Shown here piece by piece: positions 7,585-16,639 of a stretch of DNA of 64,000 bases. The first letter of the stretch is position 1; each line of letters starts with the position of its first letter. The stretch spans positions 189,850-253,849 of the forward strand of contig DHDP01000001.1 of NCBI GenBank assembly GCA_002399405.1, read 5' to 3'. The stretch is from Treponema sp. UBA4873. Lineage in GTDB: Bacteria > Spirochaetota > Spirochaetia > Treponematales > Treponemataceae. The notes below the pieces were generated by a model. The model did not search any database and was not told where the DNA came from. It saw nothing but the letters and a program-made list of their open reading frames with translations. A program made the translations under genes and the position numbers.

Positions 7585-9372
7585 ATGAATTTTGATGCGA
7601 TTGAACACCGTGCGTTCGACAATTACTGTTACCCGATTAATAAAGATGAACTTGAAATAAACATCCGCACCGGCAGCGATATAAAAAAGCTGTTTCTTGT
7701 CTGGGGCGATCCGTTTGCGGGCGGCATTCTCGGTGGAAACTGGGAATGGAAAGGTATCCGTACTGAAATCACCGAAGTGAAGGAACTGCAGAAATTTCTG
7801 TGGTGGACAATCGTTGTAAAGCCCGAGTTCAAACGCTGCCGGTACTATTTTGAACTGCACGCCGGCGACGGAGTGTTTTACTGCTGCGAGGACGGTTTCT
7901 ACACGGAAGCGGAATTTAAGGCGCTGCCGTTCAATCTTTCCTGTTTTACGTTCCCGTGGATGAATCCGGCCGATATATGTATGCCTCCCGACTGGCCTAA
8001 GGCGACGGTGTGGTATCAGATTTTTCCGTCCCGTTTCAGCAGAGGCGCGGGCGGCTGCAGGGAAGCGCTTACGGAGCGGCTGCTCAAGGCATGGGCCGGC
8101 CCGGAGCAGGCCGTAACGAACGACGAAGAGTACGGCGGGAATCTGCAGGGGATAACGGACAGACTCGACTATCTGACCGGCCTCGGCATTACAGGCATCT
8201 ATCTGAATCCGGTGAATCTTTCGCGTACGCAGCACAAATACGACACGACCGATTATCTTGAAATAGACCCGTCGTTCGGCACGAAACAGGATATGAAACA
8301 CCTCGTAGCGGAAGCGCACAAACGTCATATCAGAGTAATGCTCGACGGCGTCTTCAATCATTCGGGCTGGGATTTCTCCGCATGGCAGGACGTGCTCAAA
8401 AACAGGGAAAAATCAAAATATGCCGGCTGGTACATGATAAACGATTTTGATTTTCCGGCGAAACCGGGCGACAATTCCAAAAAAGGGAAGTATTTCGCGT
8501 TTGCGTTCGCCGACTCCATGCCGAAACTCAATACGAATAATCCCGAAGTGCGCGGATATCTGCTTAAAGTCTGCGAGACATGGGTGAAGGAATACGATAT
8601 AGACGCGCTTCGTCTCGACGTTGCAAACGAGGTGTCCCACCTGTTCTGTCAGGAACTTCAGAAACGCATGAGGGCGCTCAAAAGCGACTTTTATATTATC
8701 GGCGAGATATGGCACAACTCGCTGCCGTGGCTGCGGGGAAATGAATTCGACGCGGTCATGAACTATCCGCTGCTGAATACCATTTCCAACTTTACGCTTA
8801 CCGGTACTATGACGGTAAAGCAGTTCGAGCAGAATATTAACCGTTGTCTGACAATGTATTTCCGTCAGACTGAGGAAGTGCTGTTCAATCAGATGGACAG
8901 CCACGATACGATCCGGCTTGTAACGAAGAGCGGCAGCCGCGGAAAAGCGGTGCAGCAGCTCGTGTTTCTGTTCGCCATGCCAGGTTCCGCGTGTATTTAC
9001 TACGGAACGGAAGTACTGCTGGAAGGCGGCCACGATCCCGACTGCAGACGATGCATGCCGTGGAAGGAAATTGAAGAAGGAAAATACGACGGCGAACTGT
9101 CGTTTATGAAGACGCTCATAGCGCTTCGCAGAACACAGAGCGCCCTGCGGGGCTTCAGCGTGCAGTTCGTGTACGACGGAAAAGAATCGGAAGAAACGGC
9201 GCGCGTCGTCCATATCCGCAAAACCTCCGACGACGGAACCGAAATGCTGGACGTGCTTTTTAATTTCGGAACCGCGCCGTGCCGTGCAGATTGTGCGGAC
9301 CGCACTGTTCTGCTGAGCAATGCGTACAAAGACGGAGTTGTGCAGCCTGACGGATTCGTCATGTGGAAGTAA
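7585..9372 (+). CDS. Cytoplasmic neopullulanase/cyclomaltodextrinase (GH13)
   Basis: The protein has 595 residues and no signal peptide. An N-terminal beta domain (about 1-125) of the CBM34 kind is followed by the GH13 barrel. Catalytic regions are complete: DGVFNHSG (from D254), ALRLDVANE with nucleophile D345, GEIWHN with acid E374, and MDSHDT with D441. Together with MPKLNTNNPEVR this points to the neopullulanase/maltogenic amylase subfamily, which cuts imported maltodextrins or cyclodextrins inside the cell. It precedes the pullulanase by about 1 kb and is the likely intracellular end of the starch pathway. Exact specificity cannot be read from sequence. Confidence 0.9.
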   Translation: MNFDAIEHRAFDNYCYPINKDELEINIRTGSDIKKLFLVWGDPFAGGILGGNWEWKGIRTEITEVKELQKFLWWTIVVKPEFKRCRYYFELHAGDGVFYCCEDGFYTEAEFKALPFNLSCFTFPWMNPADICMPPDWPKATVWYQIFPSRFSRGAGGCREALTERLLKAWAGPEQAVTNDEEYGGNLQGITDRLDYLTGLGITGIYLNPVNLSRTQHKYDTTDYLEIDPSFGTKQDMKHLVAEAHKRHIRVMLDGVFNHSGWDFSAWQDVLKNREKSKYAGWYMINDFDFPAKPGDNSKKGKYFAFAFADSMPKLNTNNPEVRGYLLKVCETWVKEYDIDALRLDVANEVSHLFCQELQKRMRALKSDFYIIGEIWHNSLPWLRGNEFDAVMNYPLLNTISNFTLTGTMTVKQFEQNINRCLTMYFRQTEEVLFNQMDSHDTIRLVTKSGSRGKAVQQLVFLFAMPGSACIYYGTEVLLEGGHDPDCRRCMPWKEIEEGKYDGELSFMKTLIALRRTQSALRGFSVQFVYDGKESEETARVVHIRKTSDDGTEMLDVLFNFGTAPCRADCADRTVLLSNAYKDGVVQPDGFVMWK

Positions 9373-9387
9373 CTGCGTATTAGCGCG

Positions 9388-9649
9388 TTACAGCTCTGTA
9401 ATTTCGTCTTCGGGAAACCCGTCCTTTTTCATGTTGCGCGCATCTGACAGCTCCTGTGCACGGTCCATAAGGTTTATGCGGTGACGGAACCCGGCGTCAC
9501 GAGCCTGTTCGTCTGCTATAAAGTTTTCATATGTCTATTGTACCGGTTCCTGTGTGCCTTTTCTGTCTACAGTATACGGCTGTTCAGCAGTAGTTTCCGG
9601 CTTTTTGGTCTGAGCATTTTTTGATACAAGTATAAGTTTGTCGATGTCA
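9388..9649 (-). pseudogene. C-terminal remnant of an Rpn/PD-(D/E)XK family transposase
   Basis: The minus strand reads from about 9649 (DIDKLILVSKNA) to a stop at 9388-9390. An in-frame TAG lies at 9535-9537, and there is no start or N-terminal nuclease domain. The C-terminal part (ENFIADEQARDAGF, then LSDARNMKKDGFPEDEIT) resembles the end of Rpn-type transposase-like nucleases. It is a decayed fragment, too short and interrupted to make protein. Family assignment rests on memory of the C-terminal motif and is moderate. Confidence 0.55.
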
Positions 9650-9653
9650 ATAA

Positions 9654-9701
9654 ACTATAGGAAACCTCTAAAAATTTCAGTTTTTAGAGGTGCCCTATAG
9701 T
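9654..9701. repeat. Nested inverted repeat beside the transposase remnant
   Basis: Outer arms ACTATAGG (9654-9661) and CCTATAGT (9694-9701) enclose inner perfect 10-base arms (9665-9674 and 9681-9690). It flanks the start side of the transposase remnant and could be a terminator or an end of the old element. Confidence 0.6.
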
Positions 9702-9702
9702 A

Positions 9703-10355
9703 TTATTAAATGAAATGTATCAATTTTTACAGGAACGAGGTTATGACCGTAGTCAAAGAACAGGCAGTTGCTCTTCTTCAGAATGCGGGACTGATGATTT
9801 TGCGCGCTTCGCCGGCAGCTTTCCGGAATTTTCTGTATAAAGATAAACTTCACAACGCTTGAAGCTTTGAACAATTCTTCCGGAAGTACATGATTAATTC
9901 CTGCGAAAGCCATGATTATACTTTGTGAATGTACTATAAATTTTCTGCAGCAGGATTGATTTCATCATGAAACTAGTCTGTTTTCATCGTGAAACCAGTC
10001 TAATTTCATCGTGAAACCAGTCTGGTTTCCTTTTTCCATGTTGAGATCGTGAAATTATTTTTGATAAATGACGGCATCGCTCCACCGCGCGTATACCCAT
10101 TTTGTATGTACCGGCGGGCAGTCCTCTGTGCGTGAAAAATTTCCTGTAGAAGCAGTGTGTAAGGTGTACTTCCTTCCGGTATTGACGTTGCATACGGTCA
10201 GTTCGATGTTACCGGAGGATTTTCTGTTCTTTTGCAGAATAAAATATTTTTCTTGCAAATTCGCAGGAACGATGTAGAATGAGGCAATAAATAAAATAAA
10301 ATTTACTTATTGCATGTCAATAAATGCGATATAAGTAATAAATAAGGAGTAAAAT
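9703..10355. other. Gap without a convincing gene
   Basis: This 650-base stretch before the pullulanase gene holds a 22-base tandem repeat and two weak open frames. One (plus, 9710-9862, 50 codons, or 9743 with the start MTVVKEQAVALLQN) looks like the start of a small antitoxin that then loses similarity. The other (minus, 10055-10258, TTG start, ending KWVYARWSDAVIYQK) is not recognised. Close to 10303-10338 an 8-base inverted repeat (TTACTTAT/ATAAGTAA) lies in the leader of the pullulanase gene. The area looks like decayed accessory DNA. Confidence 0.45.
9961..10026. repeat. Three tandem copies of a 22-base unit
   Basis: Units begin at 9961, 9983 and 10005, each starting TTCATC and carrying TGAAAC then AGTCT; units two and three are nearly identical and unit one differs at a few bases. 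Each unit holds the small palindrome TTTCA-TCG-TGAAA. There are no spacers, so it is not a CRISPR array. Confidence 0.85.
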
Positions 10356-13013
10356 ATGAGAAAAGTATTATCACTTTTTATGTTCCTGCTGCTCTGTGCG
10401 GGGATGCTCGCCGGGTGTGCGAACACTTCCGGCAGTGGTGACGGGGAAGGCACGACGCTTCCCGATGCTTCGGAAACGATTGCCGACGGATATTTCCGAA
10501 TCAATTACAAAAGCTCTGCAGCTAATTTAAGAGTCTGGGTATGGGATGACGTTGCAACCAGCTGCGCGGATGCGGGCCGTTCGTGGCCGGACGGTTTTGC
10601 GCTTGATCACAAAAACGGTGATTTTGTCTGTACTGATTTAGAGCTTGCGGATAATCCTCAGAAGGTCAGCATGATCGTTATTAATTCAAGCGGCACAAAA
10701 CTGACAGGTTCCGCCGACATTTCGTTCCTGTTTCCGCAGAAATATAACGAAGTGTTTTTCAACGCCGGAAGCAACGTTGTTTATATAAACAGGGAATTGA
10801 CGAAACAGGCGATGGGATTGCAGTCGGCGGAAATAACCGGTGAAAACACGATTACAATCGCGTACAACGACGTTACTCCTTCAACGGATAATGTCAAAGT
10901 CTACGACAGAAACGGAAACGAAGCAGCTGTTTCGTCAGTTTCAGATACAAGTATTACTACGTCGGCAAGTTTGAAAGATACGTATGCCGCAAAGGGGCCG
11001 TTTACTGTAAAGATGACCGACACTAACGGCGATGTCGACACACGGACGGCATCGCTGGACGGCTCGCTTGTAGACACATGGTTCGATGCGTCTTCCGTTT
11101 CCGATCTCGGGTGGAACGGAACCGACACCGTAAAATTATGGGCTCCGCTCGCATCGTCCGCCGTGCTGAACGTATATGCGGAAGCCGCTGATGCGAATCC
11201 CGCTCAGACGTTCGACATGACCAGAGGCGAATACGGCGTGTGGTCATGGAGCGGCCTTTCCGCGTACAGGGAATATTATTATAACTTTACGGTAACGAAC
11301 AACGGCGTATCTCATTACGTGCTCGATCCGTATGCAAAAACGATGGCTGCATTCGACAGCGATACGGACGGCAGCGCGGGAAGAGGATTCCTCTTTGACT
11401 CGAGCAAGATGGGCTCCGTGACGAACGGCTATGTGTCTCTCGCACAGCGTGAAGACGCGGTCATCTATGAAGTGTCCGTCCGCGATTTTACTATTTCGGA
11501 TGATTCCGGCGTTGATTCGACGAAACGCGGAACGTATGAGGGATTTATAGACAAACTCGATTACCTGAAGTCTCTCGGTGTGACGCATATAGAGCTGCTC
11601 CCTGTCCTGAACTGGTACTACGGGAACGAGTCGGACCGTTCGTATGAAAGCAGCGGCACGGCATCAGGCAACAACTACAACTGGGGCTACGATCCGCACA
11701 ATTATTTCACGCCGGAGGGGTGGTACTCGTCCGCCGCCTCCGATCCGTACGCACGTGTTACGGAACTCAAGGATTTGATTAACGCGTGCCACGAAAAAGG
11801 CATGGGCGTCATCCTCGACGTTGTATACAATCATCTTGCAAAAACGTTCCTGCTCGATGAAATCGTTCCCGATTATTATTTCCGTGAGTCGGACGGAAGC
11901 CTCACCAATCAGTCAGGATGCGGAAACGACACCGCGACGGAAAAGAAGATGATGGCGAAACTCATGGAAGATTCGGTCGAATACTGGACGAAGGAATATA
12001 AAGTCGACGGTTACCGCTTCGACATTATGGGACTGCTTGACGCGGACGCCGTGGAGGCTGCATATGTAAAGGCGTCCGCGCTTAATCCCGATACGCTCTT
12101 CATAGGTGAGGGCTGGCAGTACGGTGTTTCCGGCGCGATGGACCAGACGTATATGACGAGTACCGATGATTGCGCGGTTTTCAACGATAATATCCGTGAT
12201 TTAACAAAAGCGGGCGGCATGTCCGACGCAGGTACCGGTTTCATCACCGGCAGTTCAACAATCAATTCGACACGATTTTTTAACAATCTTATCGGCCTGC
12301 CGTCGAAGTCCCGCTCCGATACATATACGGCCGACGATCCGGGCGACAACGTACAGTTTCTCGTCTGCCACGACGGTCTTACCCTTCACGATACGATTTC
12401 ATATAACGTTGGGCTTACGGACGCGGCGAACGAAACGGAACTCGTCAAACGCATAAAGATGGGCAACTTCGTTACCCTGACGAGTCAGGGAATCGCATTC
12501 CTGCACGGCGGACAGGAACGGGGGCGTACGAAGCCGCGGCTGAATGCGACGACGGGTGCGGCCGGTTCCGGAGAATGTCTGGGCAATTATGTCCGCAACA
12601 GCTACGACTCGTCGGACAACATAAATCAGATTGTGTGGACGCTTGATGCGGCGTATCAGGGATTGCATGACTATACGGCCGGACTGATTGCGTTGCGAAG
12701 GGCGACCGATGCATTCCGGCTCGGCTCGGAAAGTGCTGTGGAAAGCAATATTTCTCAGATTACGACAGCATCCGGGCAGCAGATGGCGTATAAAATCAAC
12801 GATACTGCAAACAACTGCACATGGATCGTCGTCATGAACGGTGCAACGACTTCCGCGGCGGTCGACACGGGAATCTCAGGAACGTATTCGGTATATGCCG
12901 ATGCAGATACGGCCGGTACGACTGCCATTTCGACTCCGTCCGGTGTAAGTGCGAACGGTTCAACAGTAACGCTGGACGGGCTCACATGCGCCGTTCTAAA
13001 AGTTAATAACTGA
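10356..13013 (+). CDS. pulA: Type I pullulanase, lipoprotein (GH13)
   Basis: The protein has 885 residues. A lipoprotein signal ends in LAGC with C21. Next comes a CBM41-like starch-binding module (about 46-145: YFRINYKS, RVWVWDDV), a short Ig-like stretch, a CBM48 module (about 245-340) and the catalytic barrel. The pullulanase signature YNWGYDPHNYFTPEGW is present, as are DVVYNH, nucleophile D556 (FDIMG), acid E585 (GEGW) and D673 (CHDG). It cuts alpha-1,6 links of branched glucans at the cell surface. A strong AAGGAG site precedes the ATG, and a terminator follows, so it is probably transcribed alone. Confidence 0.94.
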   Translation: MRKVLSLFMFLLLCAGMLAGCANTSGSGDGEGTTLPDASETIADGYFRINYKSSAANLRVWVWDDVATSCADAGRSWPDGFALDHKNGDFVCTDLELADNPQKVSMIVINSSGTKLTGSADISFLFPQKYNEVFFNAGSNVVYINRELTKQAMGLQSAEITGENTITIAYNDVTPSTDNVKVYDRNGNEAAVSSVSDTSITTSASLKDTYAAKGPFTVKMTDTNGDVDTRTASLDGSLVDTWFDASSVSDLGWNGTDTVKLWAPLASSAVLNVYAEAADANPAQTFDMTRGEYGVWSWSGLSAYREYYYNFTVTNNGVSHYVLDPYAKTMAAFDSDTDGSAGRGFLFDSSKMGSVTNGYVSLAQREDAVIYEVSVRDFTISDDSGVDSTKRGTYEGFIDKLDYLKSLGVTHIELLPVLNWYYGNESDRSYESSGTASGNNYNWGYDPHNYFTPEGWYSSAASDPYARVTELKDLINACHEKGMGVILDVVYNHLAKTFLLDEIVPDYYFRESDGSLTNQSGCGNDTATEKKMMAKLMEDSVEYWTKEYKVDGYRFDIMGLLDADAVEAAYVKASALNPDTLFIGEGWQYGVSGAMDQTYMTSTDDCAVFNDNIRDLTKAGGMSDAGTGFITGSSTINSTRFFNNLIGLPSKSRSDTYTADDPGDNVQFLVCHDGLTLHDTISYNVGLTDAANETELVKRIKMGNFVTLTSQGIAFLHGGQERGRTKPRLNATTGAAGSGECLGNYVRNSYDSSDNINQIVWTLDAAYQGLHDYTAGLIALRRATDAFRLGSESAVESNISQITTASGQQMAYKINDTANNCTWIVVMNGATTSAAVDTGISGTYSVYADADTAGTTAISTPSGVSANGSTVTLDGLTCAVLKVNN

Positions 13014-13023
13014 CACAATTTAT

Positions 13024-13068
13024 AAAGGAACCGCCAGATGGGCAGCTGTCAGGCGGTTCCTTTGTATA
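13024..13068 (+). terminator. Intrinsic terminator after the pullulanase gene
   Basis: Perfect 12-base GC-rich arms (13024-13035 and 13052-13063) with a 16-base loop are followed by a T-rich tract. It begins 11 bases after the stop codon. The stretch from here to 13373 holds no gene; it is very AT-rich and contains the promoter of the next gene. Confidence 0.88.
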
Positions 13069-13279
13069 TTTTTACAGTAACGGTTAATAGTATTTTAGTA
13101 ATAAATAATATAATAAAAGTATCTATTTCCCGATGACGGAAAAATTGCTGTATATAAGCACGACAGGCCGATAGGATTCAATCAAAATCAGCCATTTATA
13201 ATAATATAAAAAAAGTATTATAAAGTTGCGTAAAAGTATTAATATTATAAAATTATGTGCGTAATAGTAATTTTTTTTA

Positions 13280-13308
13280 TTGACAAATTTGAAAAGCGGA
13301 TCTGATAA
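13280..13308 (+). promoter_or_regulatory. Promoter of the starch-binding porin gene
   Basis: TTGACA (13280-13285), a 17-base spacer and TGATAA (13303-13308) form a good sigma-70-type promoter in an AT-rich region. It leaves a leader of about 60 bases before ATG 13374 and is the likely main promoter for the porin-lipoprotein-malEFG-amylase cluster. Confidence 0.65.
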
Positions 13309-13373
13309 TAATAACTGAAACTTAGTCTGCTGAATTGACGGCAGAAAGGTTAAATAAATAATTGGAGGAAAGG

Positions 13374-15698
13374 ATGAAAAAGTTCTATGCTTTCATTGCT
13401 GTTTTGCTGATACTCACAGCGGCTGCTTCTGCTGATGTATCAGTAAAAAAACTTGCGGACGGGCAGGTGGAAGTCACATTCTTCTACGGAAATCCCCGCG
13501 CATCAGAAGTTACCATCGCCGGTGACTTTACAGACTGGCAGAACGGCGCACTGCCGATGACAAAAACAGACAAGGGTTGGACGTTCGTTAAGACTGTTCC
13601 GGCGGGAACTGTCATGAAGTACAAATTCATTTCGGACGGCAACTGGACCGCGGATATTAAAGCTCCTGATACTGTTGACGACGGATTCGGCGGGAAAAAC
13701 GGACTTGTGGACGTCGACGCTTTGGCGGCTGCTGCCGCACCGGCTGCGGATACCGCGGATGCCTCACCTGCAAAAAAGGCGAACATTAAGTTCATGACGT
13801 GGACCGTTGCCGGTACGCAGGCGAAATTCCGTACACAGGGTGCATACGATTCGGCGAAGAAAGGTATGGATTTTGACAATGCCACACTCGGCCTGAAATC
13901 CTACAACAAACTGACAGGAAATATTCTTCCCGACATGCCGTTCTATGTAGAAATTGCTCTTGCGGAAACCGAACTTGAGAACGGCTATGCGGGCAATACA
14001 AAGCTTCTGTATCTTGCTCAGAAAGATAATTTCGGAAATGATACCGTTTCGATTGAGGAAGGCCTTAAAAATGCATTCACAGGGCTTTTCACAAATCCTG
14101 TATCTTATTTAGGCAAGGCTTCCGACAATACAGACTCTGATGATGCGGGGCCGGGCACAAATCCGTATCTCGGTCACCTGAAATTCGGAATCGATTCTCC
14201 GTACGTGAACTGGTACACGGGATTCAACTATGCAAAACCCGATGTGAGGCAGGCCGTTATCTGGAAGACAGTCGACGGGAACTGGGACGCCGGTTATCAG
14301 CACGTCGGCGGTTTCAATTCGTTCTCTCTCGGTTCGAAGCTGCAGCACATCTTCGGTGAGGATATTACTCTTGATGCCGGATTCGCGCCTAATAAATCAG
14401 CTGACCGCAAAGGCAAAAAATACGGCTACTGGGGATGGGCCGGCGTAAAATATGAAGACCTTGCCGTGGATTTCCAGACGAACGGGATGTATGACGGAGA
14501 GTATATTTTCTACAAACCTGTAGAGCATGATTTCATTATCGGCGCTAAAGACAAGTTCGGCGGTCTGTCGGTTGCGGCACAGGGGCTCGTTTCAACTCAT
14601 CAGATGAGTTCTGCACAGATTAACGCAAACGGCGCTTCAAGTCAGGCTGATTATTTCGGCTATTCGACGGACGTATTCTACAGGACAAATACGTTCGACG
14701 GTATTCAGAACATTGCTGCGGAAGCAAAAGCCGGCTATGAAGATCCCGACAAATTTTTCGGCGTAACGGCCGATTACCGCATGCGCGGCGCGCAGGCTTC
14801 AATGCTTTTCCTCCGCGAGAATCATGATGACGGAACGTTTGATCTTTCAAAGACGCTCGGCGAACTCAACAGCCAGAACATCGGTTTATCGGGATATATT
14901 ACGCCGGTGGAACCTCTTACGCTCAGTCTCGACGCAACAGCCGAAATGCCGCTTGAAAAACTCAACAGCGACAGCGACCTTGTAAGTGGATACACGTCCG
15001 ATTCCGCATGGACCGGCTGGTACGAAAAACGCTGCGGAAAAGATATGATGCCGCTCTTCGGCATCGACGGTGGTGCGGAATTCACTGCAACCCCGAAAGC
15101 TTCGTATAAGCTCTCGGAAAACATGAGCATCAGCGCGTACGGAAAAGTATATTACAGCGCCTATGATTGGGAAGACGGAGTCGATGACGCGGACGCTAAT
15201 AAATATGCGGCATCCGATTCCGCATTCCTTTTCAAGAGAGCCGGAGCAACGTTCACCGTCAAAGACGTAAACAGCGTTGTTAAGGGAATTGATGTTTATT
15301 ACGGTCTTGATAACAGCAATTCTATTCGTTTGTTCAACACGCTGGTCGGTGATATAAAACTTCCGTCCGACATTACAGCCAGTGCAGCGATCGGTATTAA
15401 GACGGTAAAGAGTACGGACGCTGCTGAAGATTACAACGAAGATGCGAACAATCCGTTCGCATTTGCAATCGGTGTTTCAAAGAAACTTTCCAAGCTTCAG
15501 AAACCGACCGTGTACACACAGTTTGTCTTCAACATGGATCCGTACAAGAACTTCGGCGACGGTCAGGATAACCTTGCCCTTACGGATGCCAACGTAAGCG
15601 CACGCTGGGACAAAGGTGCGGAAGTCGGCGATAAGGATGCTGTCGACTGGTATGACGGCTACGCAGCTCTTCGTCTTGGAATAAGATGGGATTTCTGA
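13374..15698 (+). CDS. Outer-membrane barrel with N-terminal starch-binding module
   Basis: The protein has 774 residues from ATG 13374, which sits behind GGAGGAAAGG; an in-frame TTG at 13362 lies inside that site and is not the start. A signal peptide (cleavage near ASA/DV at about 20) leads to a CBM48/AMPK-type glycogen-binding fold (about 25-112, with VTIAGDFTDWQNG and MKYKFISDGNW). An Ala-rich linker follows, then about 640 residues of alternating aromatic and polar strands ending in LGIRWDF, a terminal Phe typical of outer-membrane barrels. I infer a porin that binds glucans at its mouth or periplasmic side and admits maltodextrins. It heads the transport part of the starch locus. Confidence 0.85.
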   Translation: MKKFYAFIAVLLILTAAASADVSVKKLADGQVEVTFFYGNPRASEVTIAGDFTDWQNGALPMTKTDKGWTFVKTVPAGTVMKYKFISDGNWTADIKAPDTVDDGFGGKNGLVDVDALAAAAAPAADTADASPAKKANIKFMTWTVAGTQAKFRTQGAYDSAKKGMDFDNATLGLKSYNKLTGNILPDMPFYVEIALAETELENGYAGNTKLLYLAQKDNFGNDTVSIEEGLKNAFTGLFTNPVSYLGKASDNTDSDDAGPGTNPYLGHLKFGIDSPYVNWYTGFNYAKPDVRQAVIWKTVDGNWDAGYQHVGGFNSFSLGSKLQHIFGEDITLDAGFAPNKSADRKGKKYGYWGWAGVKYEDLAVDFQTNGMYDGEYIFYKPVEHDFIIGAKDKFGGLSVAAQGLVSTHQMSSAQINANGASSQADYFGYSTDVFYRTNTFDGIQNIAAEAKAGYEDPDKFFGVTADYRMRGAQASMLFLRENHDDGTFDLSKTLGELNSQNIGLSGYITPVEPLTLSLDATAEMPLEKLNSDSDLVSGYTSDSAWTGWYEKRCGKDMMPLFGIDGGAEFTATPKASYKLSENMSISAYGKVYYSAYDWEDGVDDADANKYAASDSAFLFKRAGATFTVKDVNSVVKGIDVYYGLDNSNSIRLFNTLVGDIKLPSDITASAAIGIKTVKSTDAAEDYNEDANNPFAFAIGVSKKLSKLQKPTVYTQFVFNMDPYKNFGDGQDNLALTDANVSARWDKGAEVGDKDAVDWYDGYAALRLGIRWDF

Positions 15699-15754
15699 TC
15701 TGAATCTTGTAGCGACATATTTGTATGGATGTCCGAATAGGACGTTCATGCAGG

Positions 15755-15770
15755 AACTTCTTAAGAAGTT
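15755..15770. repeat. Perfect 16-base palindrome between porin and lipoprotein genes
   Basis: AACTTCTTAAGAAGTT reads the same on both strands and lies 26 bases before the lipoprotein start. It could be a regulator site or a small hairpin that protects the upstream message. Confidence 0.5.
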
Positions 15771-15796
15771 TAATTCCTTATATCAGGAGAATTGAT

Positions 15797-16603
15797 ATGA
15801 AAAAAATATTTTCATTACTGCTTGCAGGCGTCGCGGTACTCGCATTTGCGGGATGCTCCGGCGTGCTGCACGATTACGGAGATGCTCCGAATCCGACACT
15901 GAGCGCAGTTGCAGGCGGATTTAACGGCTGGACAAACTCAGGAGCATGGACAACGACGGATGACAGCACCCATACGTACACACTTTCATTCACGTCGACT
16001 GCTGAAGAAATTGAATGGAAGGCTCTTGTTGTATCCGGCAACTGGAACGGCGGAGCTTACGGCGGAACGTCCGATACTGCCACGGAAATTGATGCGGACG
16101 GGACAGCTGTCGAGCTTACGTATGACAACGGAACCGGCGGCTATAAGAATGCAAAACTCGTAAAACTTACGACAGGGGCCGGCTACAAATTGACCGTGTA
16201 CAGCGAGGCCGGAAAAGTTTATGCAAAACTGGAAGAAGTTACTACACCTCTGAGCCTGATCGACGACAGGACGTTCTACGTACAGGGGATGTTCAACAGC
16301 TGGTCCGCCGGCGCTTTGACAAAATCTGCCGAAAGCACTGATGATAATAATATTTATACATACACTTTTACCGCGGTCGCCGATGATGCCTCCAACACTA
16401 ATAATTCGTTTGGTCTTGCAACGACCGGATGGACTACAAAATATACAGGTGCAGCACTTGCAGTCGGCGGAGATTACGTACAGCTTACAAAGGGAGCGGA
16501 TAACAACAATTCCATTACGGGGTGGACCGCCGGTTCCAGCTATACAATTACTTTCAAGACCGATAAAAGCAGCGATGTTTATGCAAAAGTTTCAGCGGAA
16601 TAA
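15797..16603 (+). CDS. SusE/SusF-like starch-binding lipoprotein
   Basis: The protein has 268 residues from ATG 15797, which has CAGGAGA upstream; frames extending further 5' are not needed. The lipobox FAGC places the lipid on C20. Two repeated beta-sandwich units follow, each beginning with a glucan-binding type phrase (AGGFNGWTNSGAW near 37 and VQGMFNSWSAG near 166) and each ending with a KxYAKL/V-type strand. This resembles SusE/SusF outer-membrane lipoproteins of Bacteroides, which hold starch at the surface without enzymatic activity. It lies between the starch-binding porin and malE. The function is inferred from these motifs and the locus. Confidence 0.75.
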   Translation: MKKIFSLLLAGVAVLAFAGCSGVLHDYGDAPNPTLSAVAGGFNGWTNSGAWTTTDDSTHTYTLSFTSTAEEIEWKALVVSGNWNGGAYGGTSDTATEIDADGTAVELTYDNGTGGYKNAKLVKLTTGAGYKLTVYSEAGKVYAKLEEVTTPLSLIDDRTFYVQGMFNSWSAGALTKSAESTDDNNIYTYTFTAVADDASNTNNSFGLATTGWTTKYTGAALAVGGDYVQLTKGADNNNSITGWTAGSSYTITFKTDKSSDVYAKVSAE

Positions 16604-16639
16604 TAATAGAATCCGGCTTGGTAGTTTAGCTGATGCGCA

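Noticed and set aside
9695..9913. A 72-codon minus-strand gene beginning MAFAGINHVLPEEL
   Set aside because: No ribosome site and no domain; it overlaps a plus-strand small frame that looks more gene-like but is also doubtful.
9961..10026. Possible CRISPR array
   Set aside because: The 22-base units follow one another directly without spacers, only three copies exist, and no cas gene is near.
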